Assembly: GCF_000821065.1 (NCBI RefSeq)
Contig: NZ_CDGG01000001.1
Span: 4,092,001 to 4,156,000, forward strand
Origin: Oceanobacillus oncorhynchi
Lineage (GTDB): Bacteria; Bacillota; Bacilli; Bacillales; Amphibacillaceae
Length of the DNA: 64,000 bases
Reading direction: 5' to 3'
Part shown: in pieces, positions 44,945 through 55,912 of the stretch
Numbering within the stretch: the first letter of the stretch is position 1
Layout of the letters: each line of letters opens with the position of its first letter
Position numbers and translations under genes: made by a program
Notes under the pieces: generated by a model
Told to the model about the DNA's origin: nothing
Database searches by the model: none
The model's input: the letters and a program-made list of their open reading frames with translations, nothing else

Positions 44945-46174
44945 TTATCCCTTTACCTCATCCTTTTTAACAAGGGTAAAGAAAACAATAGAGCCCATGA
45001 GCGTGGTGGTAAATATGATTGCCCCCATCGGAACAGCTGATGCCTCATTAATACCTGCAAGCGGTGAAAAAATAGAACCAAGTAGTAATGGAAGCATCCC
45101 TAAAACGGCGCTGGCGCTTCCTGCGCGATGATCCTGCTTGGACATCCCCAATGTAAAGGTGCTTGTCAATATCATTCCCATTGTAATCATATAAATAAAT
45201 ATGAATAAAACAATCAATGCTAAAGGTCCTTCGATAATGGTCATGATAAGCAATAAGGTTGTGACTGTAAGTGCAGTGATAACCGCTGCTTGAAGCATTG
45301 TTTTTTCTGCTATAATCCCGCTGAAGCGTCCAATGAGAAAGCTGCCTGTGATAATTGCCAGTCCATTGATACCGAATAATACACTAAACACTTGCGGGGA
45401 GACCCCATAGATATCCTGATAAACAAATGGCGTTCCAGATACATAAGCAAAGCTTCCCCCGTGGATAAAACCAACGACCAGGGCATAGCCGATAAAAGAA
45501 CGGTCTTTCAGCAGACTGCCCATTGTTTTTAACGAAGCTCCTGCTGAGCTTGGAATACGCTTATGCGGCGGCAGCGTCTCTTTAAGCTTTATTGCCACAA
45601 TGGTAACGGTGAGCAGTCCGACCGCGCTTAAAAAGAAAAAGATACTCTTCCAGCTGGTCGAATCAAATGACAGAATAAAACCGCCTATCATCGGAGCGAT
45701 CATGGGAGCAATCGCATTAATAACCATCAATAACGAAAAAAACTTCGTAAGTGCCTGTCCGCTGAACACATCACGTACAACTGCGCGGGAGAGAACGACT
45801 CCTGCAGAGGCAGTCAGGCCTTGTAAAAAACGCATGGCAATCAATAAGATGATATTTGGAGCAAAAGCACATAGTATAGAGGCTACCGCAAACAGGCTCG
45901 TAGCAATCAACAATGGCTTCCTTCTGCCCTGAGCGTCACTGATGGGGCCGGCAAATAATTGCCCAATCGCCAGACCTAGCAGACACGCTGTTAAACTCGC
46001 CTGTACGAGTGTAGCGCTTGTGTCTAAATCTCGCGCAATCTCAGGAAAACTAGGTAAATACATATCGATATTAAGCGGCCCTAAAAAAGCAAGCAGACCA
46101 AGAAGCAATGCTAATCCTAATCGGGCTGCTCCCGTAGGATTATGCTCTATCGATTTTTCTCTTTCAAAATTCAA
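44945..46174 (-). CDS. Bcr/CflA-type multidrug efflux MFS transporter
   Basis: A 409-residue protein with twelve membrane helices. Helix 1 holds LNIDMYLPSFPEIARDL, and motif A (GPISDAQGRRKPLL) lies between helices 2 and 3, both hallmarks of the Bcr/CflA drug-proton antiporters; RFLQGLTASAGVVLSRAVVRD is the helix 4/5 signature of the same group. The start is TTG, nine bases after AGGAG. Substrate unknown. It sits at the right edge of the accessory block and diverges from the HAD gene. Confidence 0.9.
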   Translation of the reverse strand: MNFEREKSIEHNPTGAARLGLALLLGLLAFLGPLNIDMYLPSFPEIARDLDTSATLVQASLTACLLGLAIGQLFAGPISDAQGRRKPLLIATSLFAVASILCAFAPNIILLIAMRFLQGLTASAGVVLSRAVVRDVFSGQALTKFFSLLMVINAIAPMIAPMIGGFILSFDSTSWKSIFFFLSAVGLLTVTIVAIKLKETLPPHKRIPSSAGASLKTMGSLLKDRSFIGYALVVGFIHGGSFAYVSGTPFVYQDIYGVSPQVFSVLFGINGLAIITGSFLIGRFSGIIAEKTMLQAAVITALTVTTLLLIMTIIEGPLALIVLFIFIYMITMGMILTSTFTLGMSKQDHRAGSASAVLGMLPLLLGSIFSPLAGINEASAVPMGAIIFTTTLMGSIVFFTLVKKDEVKG

Positions 46175-46380
46175 TCATTCTCACTCCTAACAGCGTCATG
46201 GCAAATGACTTTAAACAGTAAAATTTTATATTTTCCTGGTGCGCCTGTCAAATCTTTCAAACACAATAGTTGATTTATTAAATGAACGCATGGTTGCAAA
46301 GTATATCAAGTGAGTATGTCATGATTAGATGATAAACTAACAGTATATGCAAGTCTATCAAAAACAATGGGGGTTTACCA

Positions 46381-47178
46381 ATGATAAAGGCAATTGCAGT
46401 GGATATGGACGGAACTTTTTTAGACTCCAGCAGTAATTATGACCGGAAAAGATTTGACGGTATTTTTCAGCAGCTTCAAGAAAATGAGATAAAATTTATT
46501 GTTGCAAGCGGAGATCAATACGCCCAATTAACATCTTTTTTCAAAGGAAAAGAAGATAACATTTATTTTGTAGCGGAAAATGGAGCGATTATCTATGACT
46601 CTCCTAAACTGGAAACAATCGACAGCTTTCCTAATGAATTTGTTCAAAAAGCGGTTGACTATTTAATACACAGCATAGATAAAGCAGCGTTTATTTTATG
46701 TGGATTACACAGTGCATATATTTTAAAAAGCGCTGACAACGATTTTAAAAAATTTGCCAAGCATTATTATCACCAATTAAAAGAAGTGGAACATTTTGAT
46801 TCTTTGCCGGATGATACGTTTGTTAAATTTGCTTTAAATGTAGAAGTCAATCAAACCAGTCACATCGTTTATCAATTAAATCAAGCCTTTCAAGGAGAGA
46901 TGCAGGCGGTTTCCAGCGGCCATGGCAGTATCGATATGATTATTCCCGGAGTAAACAAAGGAAACGGATTAAACATATTATTAGACAGATGGAATATCTC
47001 CCCACATGAATTGCTCGCCTTTGGAGATGCCAATAATGACTTAGAGATGCTGGCTTTAACAGAACACAGTTATGCAATGGAAACCTGCAGCCCGGAAGTG
47101 CAAAAGACCGCTAAACATAGAGCTCCTTCCAATGATGAATCCGGCGTCCTGCAAATAATAGAAGCTTATCTGAATTGA
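46381..47178 (+). CDS. Cof-type HAD-superfamily phosphatase
   Basis: A 265-residue cytosolic hydrolase. Motif I DMDGTFL has Asp8 and Asp10, motif III Lys193 (NKGNGL), motif IV GDANNDLEM with Asp216 and Asp220, and a C2B cap between. Relatives dephosphorylate sugar phosphates or flavin precursors; the substrate cannot be predicted. It is the only plus-strand gene of this segment, with a GGGGG site before the ATG. Confidence 0.92.
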   Translation: MIKAIAVDMDGTFLDSSSNYDRKRFDGIFQQLQENEIKFIVASGDQYAQLTSFFKGKEDNIYFVAENGAIIYDSPKLETIDSFPNEFVQKAVDYLIHSIDKAAFILCGLHSAYILKSADNDFKKFAKHYYHQLKEVEHFDSLPDDTFVKFALNVEVNQTSHIVYQLNQAFQGEMQAVSSGHGSIDMIIPGVNKGNGLNILLDRWNISPHELLAFGDANNDLEMLALTEHSYAMETCSPEVQKTAKHRAPSNDESGVLQIIEAYLN

Positions 47179-47212
47179 CATATCGCCGGGCTTAAAATTA
47201 TGGATATATAAG

Positions 47213-47254
47213 AAAAAAGGTAAAACAACCGAAAAGAGGCTGGTTTACCTTTTA
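47213..47254. terminator. Bidirectional terminator between the HAD gene and rsmE
   Basis: AAAAGGTAAA pairs with TTTACCTTTT around an 18-base loop; it serves the convergent genes on both strands. Confidence 0.75.
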
Positions 47255-48019
47255 ATTCTTATTCCTTAATTCTTCCATATGATAAGAAATACTGGCAAGC
47301 GCATATAACGCCGCCGTTTCGGTACGCAATATCCGCTTTCCAAGCCGGATTTGCTGGAAGCCGGCACCTTTCAAACTAGCAGCTTCTTCTGCAGAGATAC
47401 CACCCTCTGGACCTATTACCAGCAGAATGCGGTCATGATCAGACAGGTTATCCAATACAGATGCAAAAGCAGAAGTATTTCCTTCCGCTCCCTTCGCCTC
47501 TTCTTCATATGCAAACAGCTTTACATGATAGGTTTCACTTTCTTTTATCAATGTTTTTAACTGCATCACCTGTAACAGCTCAGGAATCTGGTTGCGATGA
47601 CTCTGCTCGCTGGCTTCCTTTATGATTTTACCGAAACGTTTTGCTTTTTTATGAAACTTTTGTTCATCCCATTTAGCAACAGAACGATCCGCTGCAAAGG
47701 GAATAAATTTCGCTGCACCGAGCTCTGTTCCTTTTTGGAGTATCCATTCAAATTTATCACCCTTAGGAATTCCTTGTGCAATACTTACTTCCACTGGCAA
47801 TTCAACAGATTCATCCAACCAGCTTTCGATGACTGCCTGCACTTCTGTTTCATGTATTTCTTCAATCTTACAAAGCGCTGATTTTCCGTCATCCGTATTG
47901 CAAATAATCTCATCGCCGGGCTTATTTCTCATCACCCTGGCGATATGGTGCACGTCTTCTCCAGTAATTTTGATTGTCTGATCTTCTACTTGTTCTTTCG
48001 AAATAAAATAGCGCTGCAT
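47252..48019 (-). CDS. rsmE: 16S rRNA (uracil1498-N3)-methyltransferase
   Basis: Methylates U1498 of 16S rRNA. It has 255 residues: an amino-terminal PUA-like domain (1-70) and a SPOUT knot with IGPEGGISAEEA and LGKRILRTETAALYALA. It lies 16 bases after prmA and is cotranscribed with it, as in B. subtilis (yqeT-yqeU). Confidence 0.97.
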   Translation of the reverse strand: MQRYFISKEQVEDQTIKITGEDVHHIARVMRNKPGDEIICNTDDGKSALCKIEEIHETEVQAVIESWLDESVELPVEVSIAQGIPKGDKFEWILQKGTELGAAKFIPFAADRSVAKWDEQKFHKKAKRFGKIIKEASEQSHRNQIPELLQVMQLKTLIKESETYHVKLFAYEEEAKGAEGNTSAFASVLDNLSDHDRILLVIGPEGGISAEEAASLKGAGFQQIRLGKRILRTETAALYALASISYHMEELRNKN

Positions 48020-48035
48020 CAGCCATCACCTGCTT

Positions 48036-48977
48036 TTATTCTGGTTTCTTGGCAACAATGGAAACCCAATCTTCCAATTCACTGACAGAGATAATCTCAA
48101 AACCAGCTTCTGTCAGACGATCACGGACAAATTGTTTCTTCTTCTGAATAATTCCTGAAGTGATAAAATGACCACCAGGTCGAAGGTTTTTATAAGCATC
48201 TTCTACAAATCGGACGATAATTTCAGCAAGGATGTTGGAGACAATGACATCAGCCTGACTGTCTACCCCATCAAGTAAATTATTTTGTTTCGCCGTCACT
48301 TGATTTTGAAGATGATTTAGTTTCACATTCAAATTGGTGCTTTTAACAGCTATATCGTCCAAATCAAAAGCCTGTACAGATTCAGCGCCTAATTTAATCG
48401 AAGCAATGCTTAAGACGCCTGAACCACAGCCCACATCAATAATCTTATCATCAGGCTGCACATACGCTTCTAAACCTTGAATACTTAATATGGTTGTAGG
48501 ATGGGTCCCTGTTCCAAAAGCCATCCCCGGATCCAGTTCAATAATTAATTCATCCGTAGAGACCGGCTGATAATCCTCCCAAGTTGGAGTGATTGTAATC
48601 CGATTGGATATTTTAACCGGTTTATAGTACTTTTTCCAGGCACTCGCCCATTCTTCTTCATGAACCTCACTTAGGCTTACTTCGTTTTTCCCTAAATCAA
48701 TATCGTAAAGCAGTAATTGGTTGATTGCCTGTTTGATTTCTTCAACCGTTTCACCTAAAAAGCTGTTCATCGGCAGATACGCCTTGATACGGACACCCTC
48801 ATCCGGATAATCTTCGGGATCAAGCTCCACAATTTCTCCAAAGCCTTCCCCTTCAAAATGCTTTAAATCTAATGGATCTTCAATAACTAACCCGCTCGCA
48901 CCTGTTTCATGCAAAATATTTGAAATAGGCTCCACTGCTTCATTTGTCGTAAGAATTGTAATCTCTGACCATTTCAT
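48036..48977 (-). CDS. prmA: Ribosomal protein L11 methyltransferase
   Basis: Methylates lysines and the amino end of L11 using SAM. It has 313 residues: an amino-terminal substrate domain (MKWSEITILTTNEAVEP) and a class I methyltransferase with DVGCGSGVLSIA and the SNILAEIIV motif. I chose the ATG at 48977; the frame runs on to 49094, but that extension is translated repeat DNA. The ribosome site GGCGGTG is modest. In B. subtilis it follows dnaJ in one operon; here a 260-base element lies between. Confidence 0.95.
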   Translation of the reverse strand: MKWSEITILTTNEAVEPISNILHETGASGLVIEDPLDLKHFEGEGFGEIVELDPEDYPDEGVRIKAYLPMNSFLGETVEEIKQAINQLLLYDIDLGKNEVSLSEVHEEEWASAWKKYYKPVKISNRITITPTWEDYQPVSTDELIIELDPGMAFGTGTHPTTILSIQGLEAYVQPDDKIIDVGCGSGVLSIASIKLGAESVQAFDLDDIAVKSTNLNVKLNHLQNQVTAKQNNLLDGVDSQADVIVSNILAEIIVRFVEDAYKNLRPGGHFITSGIIQKKKQFVRDRLTEAGFEIISVSELEDWVSIVAKKPE

Positions 48978-49395
48978 GTTGTACACCGCCGTTCTTTTGA
49001 AATATCTATAAGCCAAAAGCGCAAAGCGCCCGTTTAAAAACGTAGAGATTGCGCCCCGAACTTTGGGGTGGTTCGACCTTGGTCGAACTTCCATTACTTA
49101 AAGAGATAAAGGAAACACGGTGAGGTGACGAACCGATGTTGACTTTCACCCACAGGGCATAAGTGCGACTACGGCTCTGACTGCGCCTGTCGGCTTGTCA
49201 ATCACCTAGTCTTCTTTATCGTAGGGCGCGACGTGAAATCTCCTAGTTTTTGGCGCTTGGAGCTGGACGTGGCTATTCCTGAATAAAAATAAGTTCATCC
49301 AAAAATTTATATTTAATTATACCAAGAAACAGAGATGCCTCCAGCCTGCTTATCTGAAAATATCATCAAAACTACAAGCTGGAGGACTACTCTGA
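48978..49395. other. Gap between dnaJ and prmA
   Basis: Contains the repeat-like element at 49012-49270 and a possible dnaJ terminator: CCTCCAGC/GCTGGAGG (49338-49345 and 49378-49385) with a weak T tract. No gene is supported. Confidence 0.6.
49012..49270. repeat. Palindrome-rich intergenic repeat-like element
   Basis: The ends are inverted and similar (CCAAAAGCGC at the left; TTTTTGGCGCTTGG at the right). Inside are GTTCGACC/GGTCGAAC (49071-49088), CCCC/GGGG (49053-49068) and a GC-rich segment TGCGACTACGGCTCTGACTG unlike the surrounding AT-rich DNA. It has no open frame with a start of its own. The features fit a dispersed non-autonomous repeat; only one copy is in this window. It lies 34 bases from prmA. 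Confidence 0.6.
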
Positions 49396-50529
49396 TTAGT
49401 CTCCTTTGAACGCTTTACGAAAACGCTGGAAAATATTATCCTCTTGTTCATCGGTGGATTCATTTCCGCCTAATTCATTAAATTGACGCAGTAAATCTTT
49501 TTGTTTATCTGACAGATTTGTCGGCGTCATTACTTTTACTTTAATGTGCTGGTCGCCCTGGCCTCTGCCATGAACATTTGGCGCCCCTTTTCCTTTTAAG
49601 CGGAAGGTTTTCCCTGCTTGAGTGCCGGCAGGAATTCGTAATTTAACCTTCCCATGGACCGTAGGCACTTCAATTTCATCGCCTAAAGCCGCTTGTGCAA
49701 AGGTAAGTGGCAGTTCACAGAAAATATGGTCACCTTCGCGGACAAAGAAATCATGTTTACGAACACGAATAACAACAAATAAATCCCCTGCTGGACCGCC
49801 GTTTTTCCCAGGGTCTCCTTTGCCGGCTACACGGATTTGCTGTCCTTCATCGATACCGGCTGGAATATCAATATGAATTTTTTTCTTTCTATTAACTGTT
49901 CCAGCACCGCCACAGGTCTCACATTTTTCAGGAATGATTTTCCCTGTACCATTACAGTAATGACACACGCGGCGATTGACAACACGGCCAAATGGCGTAT
50001 TTTGTTCTTGATTTAATTGACCCGAGCCGTGACAATGGGAGCATGTGTCTACTTTTGTTCCCGGTTTGGCTCCTGAACCATGACACGTATCACATTCTTC
50101 TTCTTTTGGAACTTCAATATCGGTTTCTTTTCCAAAAATCGCTTCTTCAAAATCAAGAATCAGCGTATATTGTAAATCGTCGCCCTGCTGTGGCGCATTC
50201 GGATCACGTGAACGTCCGCCGCCACCGAAAAACATATCAAAAATATCACTGAAACCACCGAAGTCTTGAGCTCCGCCACCGCCGCCAAAGCCTCCGAAGC
50301 CTTGACCCTGTGCGCCTGCATGCCCAAATTGATCATATTGTGCTTTTTTCTGATCGTCACTTAATACTTCGTAAGCTTCTTTTGCTTCTTTAAATTTTTC
50401 TGCTGCGCCCTCTTCTTTATTTACATCCGGATGATATTTACGAGCCAGTTTCCGGTAGCTCTTCTTTATCTCATCTTTTGAGGCGCCCTTATCCACACCT
50501 AAGACATCATAATAATCTCGTTTTGCCAA
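49396..50529 (-). CDS. dnaJ: Chaperone DnaJ
   Basis: Hsp40 co-chaperone that delivers substrates to DnaK and stimulates its ATPase. It has 377 residues: J domain with HPD at 33-35, Gly/Phe-rich linker (about 70-110), four CxxCxGxG zinc repeats (about 142-212), then the C-terminal substrate domain. The start is TTG ([11 protein letters not shown]), seven bases after GGGAG; a GTG three codons earlier overlaps that site. Part of the hrcA-grpE-dnaK-dnaJ heat-shock operon. Confidence 0.97.
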   Translation of the reverse strand: MAKRDYYDVLGVDKGASKDEIKKSYRKLARKYHPDVNKEEGAAEKFKEAKEAYEVLSDDQKKAQYDQFGHAGAQGQGFGGFGGGGGAQDFGGFSDIFDMFFGGGGRSRDPNAPQQGDDLQYTLILDFEEAIFGKETDIEVPKEEECDTCHGSGAKPGTKVDTCSHCHGSGQLNQEQNTPFGRVVNRRVCHYCNGTGKIIPEKCETCGGAGTVNRKKKIHIDIPAGIDEGQQIRVAGKGDPGKNGGPAGDLFVVIRVRKHDFFVREGDHIFCELPLTFAQAALGDEIEVPTVHGKVKLRIPAGTQAGKTFRLKGKGAPNVHGRGQGDQHIKVKVMTPTNLSDKQKDLLRQFNELGGNESTDEQEDNIFQRFRKAFKGD

Positions 50530-50656
50530 ATTATTCACTCCCGATACTCTGATTGCATAAGTTTAATCATATCATCATTCATTTGTCTATGGCAACAATG
50601 AATATCAGCTTCAAACTAATTTACCTGTAAGCACTATCTTGCTTCTATCCTGTCTG

Positions 50657-50696
50657 TAAAAAAGCCAAAGCCAAGAGAATCCTGACTTTGACTTTT
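50657..50696 (-). terminator. Hairpin between dnaK and dnaJ
   Basis: AAAGTCAAAGTC pairs (with G-U pairs) with GGCTTTGGCTTT on the minus strand, followed by TTTTAC. It may partly reduce dnaJ relative to dnaK. Confidence 0.6.
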
Positions 50697-50712
50697 ATTC
50701 AGCAGTTATTCA

Positions 50713-52557
<1,845 letters not shown>

Positions 52558-52596
52558 TTATTTCCTCCTTCAATACTTCTGCGACACTTTTTTTAA

Positions 52597-53157
52597 TTAT
52601 TTGTTTACTTTTACCATTGCAGGGCGGATAACCCGATCTTTTAAGAGATATCCTTTTTGCAGCTCTTCCACTACTTTATTTGCTTCTACAGAATCATCTT
52701 CAATCTGCATTACTGCATGGTGCACATTCGGGTCAAAGTCAGCACCTTCTGTTTCAATAACTGAAACACCCTGTGACGTAAATACATCCTTTAATTGACG
52801 ATACACCATATCAATTCCTTCCAGGATGCTCTTATTTTCTTCAGATACTTCTACTTGCAGCGCGCGTTCGAAATTATCCATCACAGGAAGCAATTCCTGA
52901 ACCATATCCTGTGCTTTGTATTTACGATCTGCTTCGCGCTCTTTTAATGTACGTCGTTTATAATTATCAAACTCTGCCTGCAAACGAAGCATGCGGCCTT
53001 CCAGTTCTTCTTTTTCATTTTTCAGTGCTTCTATTTGAGCTTCTGACGCATCATTTTCTTCTGCAGTTTCTGCATCTGTACCTGCTTCTTCAGCTGTCTC
53101 TTCTACAATTTCCTGTTCTTCTTGCATTGCTTCTTCTTTTTTTTCATTCTCTGACAT
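52597..53157 (-). CDS. grpE: Nucleotide exchange factor GrpE
   Basis: Releases ADP from DnaK. It has 186 residues: a very acidic amino-terminal 45 residues, a long dimeric coiled coil (about 45-100), then the beta-wing domain with [11 protein letters not shown] and the closing [13 protein letters not shown]. An AGAGGTG site precedes the ATG. It lies between hrcA and dnaK in the standard heat-shock order. Confidence 0.98.
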   Translation of the reverse strand: MSENEKKEEAMQEEQEIVEETAEEAGTDAETAEENDASEAQIEALKNEKEELEGRMLRLQAEFDNYKRRTLKEREADRKYKAQDMVQELLPVMDNFERALQVEVSEENKSILEGIDMVYRQLKDVFTSQGVSVIETEGADFDPNVHHAVMQIEDDSVEANKVVEELQKGYLLKDRVIRPAMVKVNK

Positions 53158-53240
53158 CTACTCAGGCACCTCTTTTCTAATTTCCAATTAAAAACTATAC
53201 CATAGAAGATATAGTTAGAAAACTAAAATCCTTGTTTTCC

Positions 53241-54272
53241 TTATGATTTATCACTATACCATTTCCCCATTGCACCAGTCATTTCCTTTGAAATGATTTC
53301 CATTAAGGATAATACTTTTTTATATTCCATTCTCGTAGGACCAAGCAGTGCAATGGTACCCATCTGGCCGCCGCCAATGTGATAAGAAGCAGTAATTAAA
53401 CTCAAGTCTTTAATCTCTTCCACTTCATTTTCATGGCCAATAGAAACTTTAATACCTTGATTGGAGTTTTTCAAGAGATTTACAATTTCATCCTCACGCT
53501 CCATCAGGGAGTAAAACGAACGAATTCGATCCACATCATTAAATTCCGGCTGCATTAAAATATTGGCTTTCCCGCCAAAATAAAGCTTAACTGCCTGCTC
53601 TTGCGTGAAGAGCGTGCGAATCCAATTGATAGAAGAATCAACTCCATTCATATATTTCATCATCAAGGAAGCTACTTCATTTTGAATCACCTCGGGAATT
53701 CGATAAAGCGGAACGCCCTGAAGACGGTCATTTAAAATATTGACGAGCTTTTCGATATCAGATGATGAAACTCCTTTTGGCAATGTAAAGGAACGGTGCT
53801 CTACATGCCCTGTGTTTGTTACCAAAATCGCTACTGCTGATTGATCGGATAGTGCTAATACCTGAATCTGCTTTACGGTTGCTTCAAACATTTCCGGTCC
53901 AAGAATGATAGACGTATAATTGGTCAGTTTAGAAAGGGCTTCTGCTGCCGTCTGCACAATCTGTTCAAACTCATATATCCCGTTATTTGTTAATCTTTCA
54001 ATGATACCCAGTCCATGCTGATGGATTTCAGGACCAATTAAATGATCAACATAATAACGATATCCTTTTTCTGAAGGCACGCGTCCAGAAGATGTATGCG
54101 TCTTTTCTAAAAACCCCGATTCTTCTAAATCCGCCATCTCGTTTCGAATGGTTGCGGCACTGTACGGCAGGGTATCTTTTTTAGATAATGCCCTGGAGCC
54201 GACCGGTTTAGCAGATTCTATAAAATCATCAATAATCACCTGCAATATCATAAGTTGCCTATCTGTTAACAT
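53241..54272 (-). CDS. hrcA: Heat-inducible repressor HrcA
   Basis: Represses the dnaK and groESL operons by binding CIRCE. It has 343 residues: an amino-terminal winged helix (MLTDRQLMILQVIIDDFIES, then KPVGSRALSKK and ATIRNEMADLEE), then the HrcA core and inserted dimer domain. The ATG at 54272 follows AGAGGTGATC; an in-frame extension to 54299 would run into the CIRCE operator and is rejected. First gene of the operon and thus self-controlled. Confidence 0.97.
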   Translation of the reverse strand: MLTDRQLMILQVIIDDFIESAKPVGSRALSKKDTLPYSAATIRNEMADLEESGFLEKTHTSSGRVPSEKGYRYYVDHLIGPEIHQHGLGIIERLTNNGIYEFEQIVQTAAEALSKLTNYTSIILGPEMFEATVKQIQVLALSDQSAVAILVTNTGHVEHRSFTLPKGVSSSDIEKLVNILNDRLQGVPLYRIPEVIQNEVASLMMKYMNGVDSSINWIRTLFTQEQAVKLYFGGKANILMQPEFNDVDRIRSFYSLMEREDEIVNLLKNSNQGIKVSIGHENEVEEIKDLSLITASYHIGGGQMGTIALLGPTRMEYKKVLSLMEIISKEMTGAMGKWYSDKS

Positions 54273-54286
54273 GATGATCACCTCTG

Positions 54287-54313
54287 TTAGCACTCTCATC
54301 TTTTGAGTGCTAA
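54287..54313. promoter_or_regulatory. CIRCE operator
   Basis: TTAGCACTC, nine bases, GAGTGCTAA: a perfect match to the consensus HrcA-binding inverted repeat, placed between the promoter and the hrcA start. Confidence 0.98.
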
Positions 54314-54323
54314 ATCTATAATA

Positions 54324-54352
54324 AAATTATCAAATTCAATTTCTTTTGTCAA
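54324..54352 (-). promoter_or_regulatory. Sigma-A promoter of the hrcA-grpE-dnaK-dnaJ operon
   Basis: A perfect TTGACA (54352-54347) is followed after 17 bases by TAATTT (54329-54324) on the minus strand. CIRCE lies directly downstream. The -35 box overlaps the stop codon of hemW. Confidence 0.85.
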
Positions 54353-55530
54353 ACCGTTTGGCTTTTTACTTCCTTTATTTTTTGTTCAAAGTTCTCCAAT
54401 AATAAAAATTGCTGAAAAACCCTGTCCCCGAGAAGCATTCCTCTATTTGTCAATACATAGCTTCCATCATGGTAAGTTACTAATTTATCGTTTGTTAACT
54501 GAAGTAACTCTTCCTGATATAATTTATCCAGCGATAGTCCATATCTTTCCCTGAATGCTTCTGTATTAATTCCTTCTGCTTTTCGGAGCTGCAGAAATAA
54601 TTCTTCTTCAATCTGATCCTGCAGGGTTATTTCCTCAAAATGTTCGACTGCTGATCCGCTGCGGCTAATTTCCTTCATATAAGTCCCCAGCGGTTTATAA
54701 TTTGCCGTCCGCTTTCCCGGTAAATAACCATGAGCCCCTGCTCCGAAACCAAAATAATAATCATTATTCCAATAGGTTAAATTATGCTTACTCTCAAACC
54801 CCGGCTTGGCAAAATTACTTATTTCATATTGATAGACGCCCTGCTTTTTCATATTTTCCTGAAGCAGCTGATACATTTCTACTTCATCATCCTCTGGTGG
54901 CTGGTGCAGGGCTCCTTTTCTCCGTTTATGATAAAACACGGTCTTCGGTTCAATTTGCAGCGCATAGGTTGAATAATGCGGCAGACCGAATTGCAGTGCT
55001 TCCTTTAAAGTTTTTTCAAAGTGGGCAACGGTTTGATCCGGGAGAGCATAAATTAAATCCAGGCTAATATTAGAGAAATTTGACTGTGTAAGAATATCAA
55101 CTGTTGTATAAACATCCTTCACTCGATGCATGCGCCCGATTTTTTCAAGCATCTCATCATCCATTACCTGAACTCCAAAAGAAATTCGATTTACACCATA
55201 ACCGTGAAGTAATTTTGCTTTATCCGTATCAATATCCCCCGGATTGATTTCGATTGTAAATTCTTCGCAGGAGGAGAGGTCAAACTTTTCATTTAAAAAC
55301 TGAAAAAGCTTCTGCAATTGCTCCATCGACAAAGCAGTTGGTGTTCCTCCGCCCATATAAATCGTCCGAAAGACATTTTTCCTTCCTGGGATAGCTGTGT
55401 CTATTTCTTTTATTAAAGCATCTATAAAGGCATCTGCCTTCGTCTCCATGTAAAAGTATTTTACAAAATTACAGTAATGGCAGATCTGCTTGCAAAAAGG
55501 AATATGAATATATACTGACTGAACTTGCAT
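54349..55530 (-). CDS. hemW: Heme chaperone HemW (HemN-like radical SAM protein)
   Basis: A 393-residue protein long annotated as oxygen-independent coproporphyrinogen oxidase, but of the HemW class that carries heme. The iron-sulfur motif CKQICHYC gives Cys13, Cys17 and Cys20; GGGTPT (60-65) is the SAM-binding loop. The extra cysteine of true HemN (CxxxCxxCxC) is absent because Asn-Phe follows Cys20, which supports HemW. AAGGAAGG precedes the ATG. Its last codon overlaps the heat-shock promoter. Confidence 0.93.
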   Translation of the reverse strand: MQVQSVYIHIPFCKQICHYCNFVKYFYMETKADAFIDALIKEIDTAIPGRKNVFRTIYMGGGTPTALSMEQLQKLFQFLNEKFDLSSCEEFTIEINPGDIDTDKAKLLHGYGVNRISFGVQVMDDEMLEKIGRMHRVKDVYTTVDILTQSNFSNISLDLIYALPDQTVAHFEKTLKEALQFGLPHYSTYALQIEPKTVFYHKRRKGALHQPPEDDEVEMYQLLQENMKKQGVYQYEISNFAKPGFESKHNLTYWNNDYYFGFGAGAHGYLPGKRTANYKPLGTYMKEISRSGSAVEHFEEITLQDQIEEELFLQLRKAEGINTEAFRERYGLSLDKLYQEELLQLTNDKLVTYHDGSYVLTNRGMLLGDRVFQQFLLLENFEQKIKEVKSQTV

Positions 55531-55912
55531 CGATTGAACTTCCTTCCTTTGTTAAAAAAACAGATAAGATAACTCTTTCTTGTTTTCCTCTTCAGAAACA
55601 CCAGTTGTTATTTCTGAAGTTATTTTATAATACTTTATGTCCTCTCGCAATGTAAACGAAAAATCGGCCTGTGACCTCCTAATTCAAAGGCAAGAACATC
55701 GCTTAGTCATTAAAACACGATATTCTTGCCAATCAGCAAGTCTTCTTTAAAGGAGATGAGCTCGGATCGGGGCCCATGGAAAGCGTAGTATTTTTCCGCA
55801 GCGGCTATTTACAGCTATTTTTATAAGCATTCTTATTCTTTAAAAAATCCCGCAACCGGCAGAAAACACGGTAACGGGATTAATTAATAGCGACAATAGA
55901 TTATTTCAGCAG
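55531..55912. other. Gap between lepA and hemW with short repeats
   Basis: No gene is supported. It holds an inverted repeat GGCAAGAA/TTCTTGCC (55688-55695 and 55722-55729), a segment at 55776-55810 that matches in reverse the short repeat at 13445-13475, and the lepA terminator at 55842-55881. Confidence 0.55.
55842..55881 (-). terminator. Terminator of lepA
   Basis: ATCCCGT-ACCG pairs with CGGT-GCGGGAT on the minus strand, followed by TTTTTT. Confidence 0.85.

Noticed and set aside
48978-49094. Amino-terminal extension of prmA
   Set aside because: The sequence comes from the repeat-like element; the family start MKWSEI lies at 48977.
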